Below, piece after piece: positions 1 through 8,769 of a DNA stretch of 64,000 nucleotides. The position numbers were made by a program, and so were the translations under genes. The number at the start of each line of letters is the position of its first letter. Position 1 is the first letter of the stretch. The notes under the pieces are model-generated. The model was given only the letters and a program-made list of their open reading frames with translations, was not told the DNA's origin and did not search any database. The stretch covers positions 1,479,501-1,543,500 of the forward strand of contig NZ_AP023360.1 of assembly GCF_018326265.1 (NCBI RefSeq), read 5' to 3'. The DNA is from Catellatospora sp. IY07-71. Lineage in GTDB: Bacteria; Actinomycetota; Actinomycetes; Mycobacteriales; Micromonosporaceae.

Positions 1-1
1 G

Positions 2-391
2 CCGCTGCTGGTGCTGGCCCGGCCCAAGTGGGGCGCGTTCCTGGCCTGGCAGCTCGCGGAGATCTGCTATTTCGTCGCGTTCTACGGCGAGCTGATGGGC
101 GCGTCCGGCAAGTCGGTGTTCCCGGAGGGCGTGTTCGTCTTCGCCTCGCTGCTGCGCCTCGGCACCGTGATCGCGCTGGTCGTGCTGGTGATCCGGGACA
201 TCCTGCGGCCCGGGCAGGACGCGGTGCGCCAGGCCTATCCCGAGGTCAGCGACCCGGACGGCGGCCCGTTCAGCCGCCTGCTGCCCAGCGGGCCGCTGCC
301 CGTGCACAAGACGGACGGCCCGCTCCTCGATGGGAACGGGCCGTCCACGGAGTTCACCCCGGATCGTCCGGCAGCGGTCAGTTCAGTGTGA
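2..391 (+). CDS. Membrane protein, C-terminal part (GT87-like), 5' truncated by window
   Basis: This is the 3' end of an open frame that runs in from the left edge with no start inside the window; about 129 residues are visible. The visible part has two hydrophobic segments, the first starting near WGAFLAWQLAEICYFVAF and the second near RLGTVIALVVLVIRDI, then a polar tail. The RDILRPGQD sequence after the last membrane segment resembles the end of actinobacterial GT87/DUF2029 polyprenyl-phosphate-dependent mannosyltransferases, which often sit upstream of rpsF. The stop overlaps the end of the convergent gene at 378-2255 by 14 bases. The membrane nature is seen; the glycosyltransferase assignment is inferred from context and weak similarity. 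Confidence 0.6.
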   Translation, partial: PLLVLARPKWGAFLAWQLAEICYFVAFYGELMGASGKSVFPEGVFVFASLLRLGTVIALVVLVIRDILRPGQDAVRQAYPEVSDPDGGPFSRLLPSGPLPVHKTDGPLLDGNGPSTEFTPDRPAAVSSV

Positions 392-2255
392 ACACCACGG
401 CGTCCTGGGCCTCGGTGCGCTGCAGGCCCAGGCCGTCGGCGGGCGCGGTCAGCGCCGCCTCGTACGGCGTGCCCTTGACCTCCTCGCGGAGCACCAGCAC
501 CGTCTTCACGCCCAGCGTGCGCAGCCGGTCCACGCTCGCCTGATCCGGGAACGTCTTGCACAACTCCCGGATCTCGCCGAGCGTGGCCGGCGTGAAGCCG
601 CTGTTGCCGTTGACGATCGGGGTCATCCGGTCCGTCGACCAGACCATGACCTTCATATCCATCAGCGGGTCGCTGGGCAGCACCAGCATGGGCCCCTGGG
701 CGGTCGCCATCGAGGCGGGCTGCAGCGGCACCACCGGGTGCTCGGTGACGTTCAGGCCCTCCATCAGCACCAGCACCACCGGGATGAGGGTGGCCAGCCG
801 GAGCAGCGGGTGCGGCCGGGAGGGCACCCGGTCCACCGAGACCGTCCGGGCCTGCTCCACGAACGCGGTCACCGCGCCCGCGGCCAGGATCGCCAGCAGC
901 AGCGTGGTCCAGATGACCAGGCGGCCCGGGGTCCGGATGCCGCTCCAGCCGGGCAGGATGTCGTACAGCGTCATGTAGCCGGGGCGGCCGCCGAAGAACT
1001 TGGTGCCCATGGCCAGCACGATGGTCAGCACCACGCCGCCGAACAGCAGCAGGCGCGGGCGCAGCTTCCACACCGACATGACCAGGCCGGCGAAGGCCAG
1101 GCCGTAGAGCACGAAGCCCGGCAGTAGGCTGGTCTCGCCCGCCGCCCAGCCCAGCGACTCGCGGGCGCCGGTGTGCGCCTCGCCCCACGGCATCGACTGG
1201 GCCGGGCTGGTGAAGAAGCCGAGCAGCGGCGGCGAGTACCAGCCCACCTCGACGTCCGAGCGCTCCGCGTACGGGTGCAGCTCGATGACCTTGAAGTAGG
1301 CCAGCGCCATCAGCCCGCCGACCGCCGCGAAGATCAGGCCGCCGACGGCGTCGAAGGACAGCAGCTTCCAGCCGAACGGCTTGGGCTCGCTCCAGATCCA
1401 CTTCCGGTGGATCAGGTACGACACCAGGCACACCAGCACGATGGTGGCCAGCACGTACGCGAACGGCAGGCCGATGCCGAAGCCGAGGCTGATCTGCCAG
1501 CCCGCCACCAGCCAGCCGGCCAGCGCCCAGCCGGGCCTGCGCTTGTCCGGCTGGTAGCCGTGGCGCAGCGAGTAGCCGTGACCACGCGCGAGCATGGCCA
1601 GCGCGAGCGCGATGCCGCCGACCGACATCACGTGCATGTGCCCGGCCTGCGCCAGCCGCCACGGCGCGTACGCGAACGCGGCGCCCGCCACGGCCGCGCC
1701 GGTCTTGCCCGAGCCGAGCTGGCGGACCAGCACGTACGCGCCGAAGAAGGCGAGCGCGTGCAGCAGGACGTACATCACGTTGTAGCGGATCAGCGCCGCT
1801 TCCAGGCCGGTGCCGAACAGGCCGGCCGGGGCGTACCCGAGCAGGGTGTCGGAGAAGGCGAAGCTGTACTTCTCCGGGTAGAAGCTGTTCGAGTGCCACA
1901 GCTGGGACCAGTCGGTCTTCAGCACGTGCCCCGACCACGCCATCTGCCATGCCTGCAGCGTCGGGTCGCCGGTGTCCTGCGGGATGGTGTAGGCCGGGTA
2001 ACGCATGGTCGGCCAGGTCATCAGGACGGCCAGCACCACCGAGGCGTACGCGGCCAGCGCCCACTCGTGCACCAGCGCGCGCCGGGTCCCGCGCAGCACC
2101 CGGCGGAACCCGGTCGGGTTCTCCTCGGGCGCCGGGCTGAACCGGGCGAAGGCGTCCTCCGCGGCCGGCTCCGGTTCGGGCGCGGCGTGGCGAGGGGCGC
2201 CCGGTTCCTTCACGGTGGTCGGCTCCTTGGCGGGCGCGGCGTCGGTCCCGTTCAC
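378..2255 (-). CDS. Large polytopic membrane protein, GT-C glycosyltransferase-like
   Basis: A 625-residue protein with an acidic, Pro/Ala-rich cytoplasmic N-terminus of about 60 residues followed by roughly ten hydrophobic segments and a soluble C-terminal domain. After the first membrane helix there is a long loop with acidic residues (PQDTGDP) and an H-S-N-S-F-Y-P motif. This layout is typical of GT-C fold enzymes (YfhO/PMT-like) that use lipid-linked sugars on the outer face of the membrane. The GTG start is chosen because AGAGGGGA lies about six bases upstream; longer in-frame extensions would run into the upstream nfo gene. It begins 10 bases after nfo and probably shares its transcript. 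No substrate can be assigned. Confidence 0.7.
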   Translation of the reverse strand: MNGTDAAPAKEPTTVKEPGAPRHAAPEPEPAAEDAFARFSPAPEENPTGFRRVLRGTRRALVHEWALAAYASVVLAVLMTWPTMRYPAYTIPQDTGDPTLQAWQMAWSGHVLKTDWSQLWHSNSFYPEKYSFAFSDTLLGYAPAGLFGTGLEAALIRYNVMYVLLHALAFFGAYVLVRQLGSGKTGAAVAGAAFAYAPWRLAQAGHMHVMSVGGIALALAMLARGHGYSLRHGYQPDKRRPGWALAGWLVAGWQISLGFGIGLPFAYVLATIVLVCLVSYLIHRKWIWSEPKPFGWKLLSFDAVGGLIFAAVGGLMALAYFKVIELHPYAERSDVEVGWYSPPLLGFFTSPAQSMPWGEAHTGARESLGWAAGETSLLPGFVLYGLAFAGLVMSVWKLRPRLLLFGGVVLTIVLAMGTKFFGGRPGYMTLYDILPGWSGIRTPGRLVIWTTLLLAILAAGAVTAFVEQARTVSVDRVPSRPHPLLRLATLIPVVLVLMEGLNVTEHPVVPLQPASMATAQGPMLVLPSDPLMDMKVMVWSTDRMTPIVNGNSGFTPATLGEIRELCKTFPDQASVDRLRTLGVKTVLVLREEVKGTPYEAALTAPADGLGLQRTEAQDAVVFTLN

Positions 2256-2265
2256 AGGTTCCCCT

Positions 2266-3051
2266 CTACTGGTGTGCGCGCAGGTACGCGATGTCGGCGG
2301 ACTGCCCCTGCGCGCCACCTGGCGTCTCCACCACGGCGGGCGCACCGGCGGCCCGTACCACTGCGGCCACCAGCTCGGGGTCGATCATTCCGGGCTCTGA
2401 GTTCTTGACCGTCAGATTGTCGTGCCGATCGCGGCCCGAGTCGAATCCATCTCGCGATCCGTTCGCATGCACGAGGTCGATGCGGCCGGTGATGCCCTTC
2501 ACCCGGTCCACGATGTCGAGCAGCTCCTCGCCGCCCGCGTGGGCGTGGCAGGTGTCGAGGCAGAAGCCGACCCCGAACTCGCCGACCGCGTCCCAGAGCC
2601 GGGCCAGCTCGTCGAAGCGGCGGGCGCAGGCGTTGTCGCCGCCGGCGGTGTTCTCGATGAGCACCTGGACCGGCAGGCCGCCGTTGTCCTTCGCCTGCTG
2701 CAGCGCCTTGCGCCAGTTCTCGATGCCGGTCGCCACGTCCTCGCCCTTGTTGACGTGGCCGCCGTGCACGATCAGACCGCTCGCGCCCACCGTGGCCGCC
2801 GCCGCGGCGTGCTGGCCGAGCAGCTTGCGGCTGGGGATGCGGATCCGGTTGTTGGTCGAGGCGAGATTGATCACGTACGGCGCGTGGATGAAGATCTGCA
2901 CCGCGCTGTCGCGCAGCGCGGCCGCGTCCGGGCGCGCCTCCGGCGCCTTCCAGCCCTGCGGGTCGGCCAGGAAGAACTGGACGACATCGGCGTTTCGCGC
3001 CGTCGCCTCGGCTAGTGGATCTTCAAAATCGACGTGGGCCCCGATAAGCAT
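2266..3051 (-). CDS. nfo: Endonuclease IV (AP endonuclease, TIM barrel)
   Basis: A 261-residue member of the endonuclease IV family, which nicks DNA 5' to abasic sites in base excision repair. It starts MLIGAHVDF, the usual family beginning. The expected three-zinc site ligands can be followed in order: [41 protein letters not shown] and VVETPGG. The length fits actinobacterial members (about 250-260 residues; the E. coli enzyme is about 285). No clear Shine-Dalgarno sequence precedes the ATG, but a TAATACT sequence lies close upstream, so the message may be leaderless. It is followed after 10 bases by the membrane protein gene and is divergent from the surface protein at 3235. A second repair nuclease, the EndoQ-UvrD fusion, lies at 31.4 kb. 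Confidence 0.95.
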   Translation of the reverse strand: MLIGAHVDFEDPLAEATARNADVVQFFLADPQGWKAPEARPDAAALRDSAVQIFIHAPYVINLASTNNRIRIPSRKLLGQHAAAAATVGASGLIVHGGHVNKGEDVATGIENWRKALQQAKDNGGLPVQVLIENTAGGDNACARRFDELARLWDAVGEFGVGFCLDTCHAHAGGEELLDIVDRVKGITGRIDLVHANGSRDGFDSGRDRHDNLTVKNSEPGMIDPELVAAVVRAAGAPAVVETPGGAQGQSADIAYLRAHQ

Positions 3052-3165
3052 TCGACCAGTATTACCGCTCCGCGCGCCGACTTGCGCGCCGTGCATCCCG
3101 CAACCGGAGCGAACTTCTCGCGTTGATTCCAATGCCGCACCGTGCTGCCCCGGCCGGGGACCCGC

Positions 3166-3217
3166 GGGCGTGCCTCCTCGCCCCCCGCGAGGCGACCGGA
3201 TTCCGGGGCGCACGCCC
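3166..3217 (+). promoter_or_regulatory. Structured 5' leader, candidate three-way junction before the SD
   Basis: GGGCGTGC at 3166-3173 pairs perfectly with GCACGCCC at 3210-3217. Inside lie two further hairpins: CCTCGC/GCGAGG (3176-3181 with 3187-3192, five-C loop) and CCGG/CCGG (3196-3199 with 3203-3206). The right arm ends a few bases before the Shine-Dalgarno run GGGGGAG of the gene at 3235, so folding could control translation. No known riboswitch consensus was recognised. Confidence 0.4.
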
Positions 3218-3234
3218 CAGGGGGAGACAGTGCT

Positions 3235-4041
3235 ATGTCGTACGCCATCCGTCGGCGAGCCGCCGCCTTCGCGGCGGCCGGCCTGCTCGCGGGCCTGCCG
3301 CTGCTGGGCGCGCACCCGGCCGCGGCCGCGGAGCCCGAGGCCGCGCCAGGGGTGAGCTTCAGCGGCGGTGGGCTGGGTCTGCTGCTCTGCGGCTCGAAGC
3401 CGGCCACCGCGAAGATCACCGTGGCCGCCGAGGCCAAGGTCCGGCTCACCAACGGGCTCGGCCAGGGCGCGACGCTGCAGATCGACGGCAAGGACAGCGC
3501 CGCGGTCCCCGACGGGGAGACGGTGGAGGTCCAGTTCCACCGGGGGCCGGTCAAGGTCGCGATGGTGCCCGAGTGCCTGCTGAACCTCAACCCGACGTTC
3601 GAGCCGCTGACCGTCGAGGTGGTGAACAAGGCGACCGCCGCGCCGTCCGGAGGCGGTCAGTCGCCCACCGCCTCGCCGAGCAAGAAGCCGACGACCAAGC
3701 CCAGCCCGAAGCCGGCCAGCCAGCCCGGCCGCCAGCCGCAGTCGTCGGCCAACCCCGGCACGCCGGACAGCACCACGGTCCCGGAGGTGCCGGAGCCGTC
3801 GGAGTCGCTGTTCACCGAGCCCACCGACGGCGAGAGCGAGCCCGGCGTGGCCCAGTCGCCCGCGGTCTCGCTGGTCGGCGCCGACGGCGCGAAGATGGAC
3901 CCGGTGGCCGGCACCTCGTCGCCCGACAAGGGACCAATCGGACTTCTGGCAATTATCGCCACAGTGTGTGTCGTTGGCGTGTCAGCCGGGGCAATCCGCG
4001 CTATTATCGCTCAGCGGGCAACTCGGCCAGAGTTCGCGTAA
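3235..4041 (+). CDS. Secreted, C-terminally membrane-anchored surface protein
   Basis: A 268-residue protein of unknown function. It has a clear Sec signal peptide (MSYAIRRR, a hydrophobic core, then HPAAAAE). A folded domain of about 100 residues containing two cysteines follows. Next come a Pro/Ser/Lys-rich spacer ([19 protein letters not shown]) and an acidic stretch, and finally a C-terminal transmembrane segment beginning [16 protein letters not shown] with a short basic tail. No LPXTG sorting motif is present, so anchoring is by the membrane helix. The ATG is preceded by GGGGGAG at good spacing. It is divergent from nfo and preceded by a strongly structured leader. It is probably an envelope protein spanning the peptidoglycan; no enzymatic motif is visible. 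Confidence 0.75.
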   Translation: MSYAIRRRAAAFAAAGLLAGLPLLGAHPAAAAEPEAAPGVSFSGGGLGLLLCGSKPATAKITVAAEAKVRLTNGLGQGATLQIDGKDSAAVPDGETVEVQFHRGPVKVAMVPECLLNLNPTFEPLTVEVVNKATAAPSGGGQSPTASPSKKPTTKPSPKPASQPGRQPQSSANPGTPDSTTVPEVPEPSESLFTEPTDGESEPGVAQSPAVSLVGADGAKMDPVAGTSSPDKGPIGLLAIIATVCVVGVSAGAIRAIIAQRATRPEFA

Positions 4042-4372
4042 ACTCAATAGTCTCCGCGGGGCGCTTCTCTCCAACATCGTCGGTGTGGTCGTTCCTCCCC
4101 AGGTCCCACCCAGCAGTCGGACAGAGCGTCCCGCGGTCCTCCTCGCAGGCGGGGTCACCGGAAACGGTGACCCCGCCCTGCTGTGTCCGCATGCCGACTG
4201 TGGGCGGGCACACCACGCCATCGAGGACCGCGATGCCGAGCCCACGCGGCCGAGCAGGTAACATGACCGGGTTCCGTGTGCCGCGGGCCTATCCCGCGGC
4301 ATTCGCACGGACGACGCAGACCTCCTGCTACGGACAGTCCGTAGCCGTCAGCCCATAGGAGGTGAGTACGTC
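4042..4372. other. Intergenic region between surface protein and rpsF
   Basis: A 331-base gap. It contains the terminator hairpin at 4148-4177 and, towards the right, the promoter and leader of the ribosomal-protein operon. No convincing coding frame was found: the frames crossing it lack start signals and run through the hairpin. A good AGGAGGTGA Shine-Dalgarno sequence at 4357-4365 closes the region. Confidence 0.6.
4148..4177 (+). terminator. Perfect 13-bp hairpin with GAAA tetraloop
   Basis: GGCGGGGTCACCG at 4148-4160 pairs perfectly with 4165-4177 around a GAAA loop. It lies about 105 bases after the stop of the surface protein and ahead of rpsF. There is no T-tract, which is common for actinobacterial terminators. 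Confidence 0.7.
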
Positions 4373-4663
4373 TTGCGTCACTACGAAGTCATGGTGATCC
4401 TCGACCCCAGTCTCGAGGAGCGCACCGTCGCCCCGTCGCTCGACACGTACCTCAACGTGATCCGTACGTCGGGTGGCTCGGTCGAGAAGCTCGACGTGTG
4501 GGGCCGTCGCCGGCTCTCCTTCGAGATCAACAAGAAGGCCGAGGGGATCTACGCCGTCATCGACCTGCAGGCCACGCCTGCGGCCGTGGCCGAGCTGGAC
4601 CGGCAGCTGCGACTCAACGAGTCCGTGCTGCGCACCAAGGTCATCCGTCCGGAAGTTCGCTGA
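4373..4663 (+). CDS. rpsF: 30S ribosomal protein bS6
   Basis: A 96-residue bS6 protein of the small ribosomal subunit, where it binds next to bS18. The sequence [16 protein letters not shown], the central [18 protein letters not shown] and the end RTKVIRPEV are diagnostic. The start is a TTG at 4373, set by a near-consensus AGGAGGTGA at 4357-4365 with seven bases of spacing and by the conserved RHYE start; no ATG or GTG fits. First gene of the rpsF-ssb-rpsR-rplI operon. The usual acidic C-terminal tail of longer bS6 proteins is absent, as in other actinobacteria. Confidence 0.98.
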   Translation: MRHYEVMVILDPSLEERTVAPSLDTYLNVIRTSGGSVEKLDVWGRRRLSFEINKKAEGIYAVIDLQATPAAVAELDRQLRLNESVLRTKVIRPEVR

Positions 4664-4762
4664 GCTTCCCGCGGTAATCCGCAACTCGGACCGCTTCACG
4701 TGTGCTGTCGCATCCCTGTGGGAACCTTTGCGGCAGAACAAATGTGATTCGAGGAGAAGGTC

Positions 4763-5281
4763 ATGGCTGGAGAAACCACCATCACGGTCATCGGCAACCT
4801 GACCGGTGACCCGGAGCTGCGCTTCACCCCGTCGGGTGCGGCCGTGGCGAAGTTCAGCGTCGCGTCGACGCCGCGCACCCTGGACCGCGCGACCAACGAG
4901 TGGAAGGACGGCGAGACGCTGTTCCTGAACTGCTCGGTGTGGCGCCAGGCCGCGGAGAACGTCGCCGAGTCGCTGACCCGGGGCACCCGCGTCATCGTCT
5001 CGGGCCGGCTGCGCCAGCGCTCGTACGAGACGCGCGAGGGTGAGAAGCGCACCGTCTACGAGCTCGAGGTCGACGAGATCGGCCCCTCGCTCCGTAACGC
5101 CACGGCGAAGGTGCAGCGGATGACTCGTTCCGGTGGTGGCGGCGGTTTCGGCGCCAGCTCCGGTGGTGGCGGCGGTGGCAACTCGGGTGGCGGCGGCGGT
5201 TACGCGGCCGACGACCCGTGGGCCACGGCAGCCCCGGCCGGCGGTTCGGGTGGCAATTTCGACGACGAGCCACCGTTCTGA
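4763..5281 (+). CDS. ssb: Single-stranded DNA-binding protein
   Basis: A 172-residue SSB that coats single-stranded DNA in replication and repair. The N-terminal OB fold (about 1-115) starts [20 protein letters not shown] and contains the [14 protein letters not shown] strand. A glycine-rich linker with GGGG repeats follows (about 120-155), and the protein ends in DDEPPF, the conserved acidic tip that recruits partner proteins. The ATG has the strong site GAGGAGAAGG upstream. It sits 99 bases after rpsF and 59 before rpsR, the standard position. Confidence 0.98.
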   Translation: MAGETTITVIGNLTGDPELRFTPSGAAVAKFSVASTPRTLDRATNEWKDGETLFLNCSVWRQAAENVAESLTRGTRVIVSGRLRQRSYETREGEKRTVYELEVDEIGPSLRNATAKVQRMTRSGGGGGFGASSGGGGGGNSGGGGGYAADDPWATAAPAGGSGGNFDDEPPF

Positions 5282-5340
5282 CGGAAACACGGCGGCCGGC
5301 AGGCCGTCCCGTCAGTGGACAAAAACTGAGGTAGAGGATC

Positions 5341-5580
5341 ATGGCGAAGGCTGCGGCCCTGCGCAAGCCCAAGAAGAAGGTGAACCCGCTCGACAAGGAG
5401 GGGATCACCTACATCGACTACAAGGACACCGCGCTGCTGCGCAAGTTCATCTCCGACCGCGGCAAGATCCGCGCTCGGCGGGTGACCGGCGTGACCACGC
5501 AGCAGCAGCGGCAGATCGCGCGCGCCGTCAAGAACGCGCGCGAGATGGCGCTCCTGCCGTACACCACCACCGGTCGCTGA
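5341..5580 (+). CDS. rpsR: 30S ribosomal protein bS18
   Basis: A 79-residue bS18 protein. The core [20 protein letters not shown] and the end [20 protein letters not shown] are typical. The N-terminus is basic and has none of the CXXC zinc-binding cysteines seen in the C+ form of bS18, so this is a zinc-independent (C-) paralogue; actinobacteria often keep both forms and switch between them under Zur control. No Zur box was recognised upstream. It lies between ssb and rplI in the ribosomal operon. Confidence 0.97.
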   Translation: MAKAAALRKPKKKVNPLDKEGITYIDYKDTALLRKFISDRGKIRARRVTGVTTQQQRQIARAVKNAREMALLPYTTTGR

Positions 5581-5594
5581 GAGGAGGACACCTG

Positions 5595-6044
5595 ATGAAG
5601 ATCATTCTGACCCACGAGGTGTCCGGCCTCGGCGGCCCCGGTGACATCGTTGAGGTGAAGGACGGCTTCGGCCGCAACTACCTGCTGCCCCAGGGTTTCG
5701 CGATCCTGTGGACCAAGGGCGCCGAGAAGCAGGTCTCCTCGATCAAGCGGGCCCGCGCGGCTCGTGAGGTCCGGGACCTGGGCCACGCCAACGAGATCAA
5801 GGCGCAGCTCGAGGGCCTGAAGGTCACCCTGTCGGCGCGTGCCGGCCAGGGCGGCCGACTGTTCGGCTCGGTCACCGCCAACGAGGTCGCCGACGCGGTC
5901 AAGACCGCCGGCGGTCCGGTGCTCGACAAGCGCAAGATCGAGCTGCCGGCCCACATCAAGTCGACGGGTGGTTACACGGTGCAGATCAAGCTGCACCCCG
6001 ACGTGACCGCCAAGTTCAACCTGAACGTGGTCGCCGCCAAGTAA
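5595..6044 (+). CDS. rplI: 50S ribosomal protein bL9
   Basis: A 149-residue bL9 protein. The N-terminal domain MKIILTHEVSGLGGPGDIVE and the motif VKDGFGRNYLLPQGFA are diagnostic. A long connecting helix follows, then a C-terminal domain containing GRLFGSVTANEVADAV. The ATG lies 14 bases after rpsR with GAGGAGGACAC as ribosome site. It is the last gene of the operon and is followed at once by a strong hairpin terminator. Confidence 0.98.
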   Translation: MKIILTHEVSGLGGPGDIVEVKDGFGRNYLLPQGFAILWTKGAEKQVSSIKRARAAREVRDLGHANEIKAQLEGLKVTLSARAGQGGRLFGSVTANEVADAVKTAGGPVLDKRKIELPAHIKSTGGYTVQIKLHPDVTAKFNLNVVAAK

Positions 6045-6053
6045 CACCAAAGC

Positions 6054-6093
6054 CCGAGGCCCCCGGACCGCTGCAGCGATCCGGGGGCCTCGG
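6054..6093 (+). terminator. Intrinsic terminator of the rpsF-rplI operon
   Basis: A perfect 14-bp stem: CCGAGGCCCCCGGA (6054-6067) pairs with 6080-6093 around a 12-base loop, followed by CCTTTCT. It begins about ten bases after the rplI stop. Confidence 0.9.
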
Positions 6094-6120
6094 CCTTTCT
6101 GCGCCACCCCCGGCCGCGCC

Positions 6121-6187
6121 GATCTTGCGCGAACTGTGGGTGCGACACGGGCGAACCGGTCATATCCCTAACACTTCGTGCAAGATC
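6121..6187. repeat. Imperfect palindromic element, GATC ends
   Basis: GATCTTGCGCGAA at 6121-6133 is the inverted copy, with one mismatch, of the sequence at 6175-6187; the interior shows weaker dyad symmetry. It lies between convergent genes (rplI and the vWA lipoprotein). It resembles the 75-base element at 12544-12618 in its GATC ends, in flanking bases that extend the symmetry, and in containing an ATCTTGCGCG string. Confidence 0.55.
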
Positions 6188-6221
6188 GACGTGATCTTGG
6201 CGCGGCGAGCGCGGGGCGGGG

Positions 6222-7673
6222 TCAGGTCAGGCGGGTGGCTTTGTGGATCAGGTCGGCCAGGTCGTCGGTTTGGCGGTCGTTGAGGCGGGCTGCGGCGTCG
6301 TCGGCGATGCGGGCGAGGTCGGGAAGGTTCACGTCGCGGGAGCCCTCGCCGCCGCGTAGGGAGACGGCGAAGAACGCGGCGGCGTAGCAGACGCGCAGCC
6401 GCGGGTCGGCCGCGGCGAAGTCGCCGGACAGGTCGGCCGCGGCGATCGACTCGTACGTCTCCGACGCCTGCCGGGTCTTCGGGTCCAGCCAGCGCACCCG
6501 CACCTCGGCGACCCGGCCGCTCGCCTCGGGCGCGAGCCGCACCAGGTAGAGCGCGGTCACCGAGTGCCCGGGACCGATCTCGCCGCCGTCGACCCGGTCG
6601 TTGCGGAAGTCGCTGTCCTCGACCTGGCGGTTCTCGTACCCGATGAGCTGGTACGACGCCACGGTCTTCGGGTCGAACTGCACCTGCGCCTTGGCGTCCA
6701 GCGCGCGCAGCGACAGCGTCGCGGGCAGCCGGCGGACGAAGATGTCACGCGCCTGCCGCCGCTCGGAGACGTACACGACGAACCCGTCGCCGCGGTCGGC
6801 CAGCCGCTCCATCAGCGCGTCGCCGTAGTCGCTGCCGACGCCCACGCCCAGCAGCGCGATCTCCTTGTCCGCCTCCTCGCGGACCTGGCGCAGCATACGG
6901 TCGGCGTCGGTGTTGCCCGTGTTCGCCAGACCGTCCGAGAGCAGGATGACCCGGTTGCTGGCGCCCTTGCGGAATCCGTCCCGCGCGACCTCATACCCGG
7001 TGACCAGGCCGTCACCCAGGTTGGTGCTGCCACCGGCGCGCAGCGAGTCGATCGCGTCGCGCAGCACCGCCTTCTCCGACACCCGGGTCATCTCGCGTAC
7101 CACCTTGGCCCGGTCGTTGAAGGTCACGATCGCCACCGCGTCGGTCGGGCGCAGCTGGTCCACGAGGTAGTGCAGGGCGTCCTGAACCAGGCCGAGCCGG
7201 TCCGGGTCGTCCATGGAGCCGGACACGTCGATGACGAAGGTCAGCGCGGCGTCGCGGCGCTGCTCGTTCTCCTCCGCCCGGGTCTGCAGGCCGACGCGCA
7301 GCAGGCGGGTCTCGCGCGACGCCTCGTGCGAGGCGGGCAGCCGCGAACCGTCGACGTGCACGGCGAAGCCGTCGCCGCGAGGCTGTGGATAGTGCTGGTC
7401 GAAGGAGTTCACGAACTCCTCGGGGCGGACCGTGTCCGGGTCGGGCCGGCGCCCGTCGTTGATGCGGCCGGCCGCGTAGCCGTACGAGGCGGTGTCGATG
7501 TCGAGGGCGAAGGTGGACAGGTCGTCGCGCTCGGGACGCTGCGGGCGGCCCTCGTTCTGGCTGAACCCGTTGTCACCGGCCGGGGCGGTGGTGGGCTCGC
7601 CGCTGTCGCTCGAACCGCAGGCGGTGAGCGCGAGCACGGCGAGCAGTGCCACCGCGGGAATGCTGAGTCTCAT
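6222..7673 (-). CDS. vWA-domain lipoprotein (YfbK-like)
   Basis: A 483-residue lipoprotein with signal peptide and lipobox LTAC (Cys19). After a Pro-rich stretch comes a region with the sequence FALDIDTASYGYAAGRIN, characteristic of YfbK-type proteins that carry an extra N-terminal vWF-A-associated domain. The vWA domain has an intact metal-ion-dependent adhesion site, DVSGSMD at about 149-155, with the downstream T and D of the MIDAS (GGSTNLGDGL, LLSDGLANTG). A C-terminal DUF3520-like domain follows. It is probably attached to the outer face of the membrane and binds a protein ligand. Its partner is unknown and its neighbours give no clue. Oriented against the ribosomal operon. Confidence 0.88.
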   Translation of the reverse strand: MRLSIPAVALLAVLALTACGSSDSGEPTTAPAGDNGFSQNEGRPQRPERDDLSTFALDIDTASYGYAAGRINDGRRPDPDTVRPEEFVNSFDQHYPQPRGDGFAVHVDGSRLPASHEASRETRLLRVGLQTRAEENEQRRDAALTFVIDVSGSMDDPDRLGLVQDALHYLVDQLRPTDAVAIVTFNDRAKVVREMTRVSEKAVLRDAIDSLRAGGSTNLGDGLVTGYEVARDGFRKGASNRVILLSDGLANTGNTDADRMLRQVREEADKEIALLGVGVGSDYGDALMERLADRGDGFVVYVSERRQARDIFVRRLPATLSLRALDAKAQVQFDPKTVASYQLIGYENRQVEDSDFRNDRVDGGEIGPGHSVTALYLVRLAPEASGRVAEVRVRWLDPKTRQASETYESIAAADLSGDFAAADPRLRVCYAAAFFAVSLRGGEGSRDVNLPDLARIADDAAARLNDRQTDDLADLIHKATRLT

Positions 7674-7850
7674 CAGGACCTCCCGTGAAGCCGTCCGCGC
7701 CGCCGTGGCGGCCCGGGACGGGACTGGTCTTCATGGGACGCAAGATGATGATCGTTTACCGCATCCGTGGCACAGCTGAGACGAAAGCGGAATCAAACGT
7801 GACCGATCCGTGCATCAGCCGTGATGTGGCCGCTCCGGCCGGGAGCCGCG

Positions 7851-8483
7851 TCAGATGATGCTGAGCAGCACCGTCGTGCCCGCTCCGGCGACCACCGCGG
7901 CGCAGAAGCCGATGGTGGCCGCGCGCCAGGTGTCGCTGGCCCAGCGCAGCACCGCGGCCATGCCCAGCGCGCCGGCCAGCGCCAGCGCCCAGCGCGGGGA
8001 AGCGCTGATGAGGTCTGCCAGCGCGGCCGAGCGTGCCGAGTCGCAGCCGCCGAGCCCGGCGGCCACGCAGGCGGCGTCCGGCTCGCCGGACAGCACCAGT
8101 GCCCGGACGATCAGGACGAGCAGCGGCACGGCGTAGAAGCCCGCCGCCCACAGCAGCGCGGCGCCGTAGTCGCGGTCGCCGCGTCCCGCCTCGTCGTACG
8201 GCACGGGCAGCCCGGCGTAGCTCTCCTGCGGATGGTGGTCGGCGAGGTTGTCGGGCCAGCGGTCGTCGTAGCCGTCGTAGCCGTCGCTGTTGACGTACGT
8301 GTGGAATCCGGCGTCGGCGGGGGTGCCGTAGTCGTCGGGCACGCCGTAGCGGTCGGCGGCGGAGCGCTGACGGGGCACGGCGGGGTCCGCCGGGTGCGGC
8401 CAGCCGCCCGCCCGGGTGTTGGGCGTCGTGTGCTGCGGCGTCCCCCGGCCGTCGCCGGTCGCCGGCCAATCCGGATATCCCAC
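7851..8483 (-). CDS. Small membrane protein of unknown function
   Basis: About 210 residues. The N-terminal half is rich in Gly, Asp, Tyr and Pro (for example NSDGYDGYDDRWPDN) and looks disordered. The C-terminal half has three hydrophobic segments (near ALLWAAGFYAVPLLVLIVRA, WALALAGALGMAAVL and ATIGFCAAVVAGAGTTVLL). The start is uncertain: the GTG at 8483 is the first one safely inside the gene. Frames can be read further up, to 8606, but would run into the DnaA-box region. A TATTCT sequence at 8540-8535 on this strand could be its -10. No family recognised; actinobacterial genomes often carry such an unnamed protein next to dnaB. Confidence 0.6.
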   Translation of the reverse strand: MGYPDWPATGDGRGTPQHTTPNTRAGGWPHPADPAVPRQRSAADRYGVPDDYGTPADAGFHTYVNSDGYDGYDDRWPDNLADHHPQESYAGLPVPYDEAGRGDRDYGAALLWAAGFYAVPLLVLIVRALVLSGEPDAACVAAGLGGCDSARSAALADLISASPRWALALAGALGMAAVLRWASDTWRAATIGFCAAVVAGAGTTVLLSII

Positions 8484-8598
8484 GGATGGGAGCGTCGCCG
8501 AGACCGATATCCCAGGCAATCCCCCGAACCGGCGAGAATAGGCAAGTAGCGATCTTATGACGTACGCCACGCCGTCGGAAAATCTTGGCAAGATTCTT

Positions 8599-8740
8599 CT
8601 GTGCACACCCTGTGCATCACAAAATCGCAGGTCAGAAGGTTATCCACAGGCTGTGGGGTTGGGTTGTCCACACCCTGTGCACAGGCTCCCCCACAGCCTG
8701 TACCGGGTTGTCCACAGGTTGCCCCCAACCCTGTCCACGC
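8599..8740. promoter_or_regulatory. DnaA-box cluster upstream of dnaB
   Basis: Three exact DnaA boxes lie in one orientation: TTATCCACA at 8640-8648, TTGTCCACA at 8664-8672 and TTGTCCACA at 8708-8716. Degenerate copies (CTGTGCACA at 8599-8607, an inverted one at 8676-8684, CTGTCCACG at 8731-8739) and a 13-base direct repeat CACACCCTGTGCA (8604-8616 and 8669-8681) fill the rest. It lies directly in front of the dnaB promoter. Confidence 0.75.
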
Positions 8741-8769
8741 GGGTGTTTGTGCAGCGTTCACCCCGCGCC

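Noticed and set aside
3968-4261. Small gene between the surface protein and rpsF
   Set aside because: The frame overlaps the end of the surface protein and runs through the terminator hairpin, with no ribosome site.
8599-8740. Chromosomal origin oriC
   Set aside because: DnaA boxes are few and tightly spaced, and dnaA, dnaN, rpmH and parAB genes are absent; an origin in this group lies between dnaA and dnaN.
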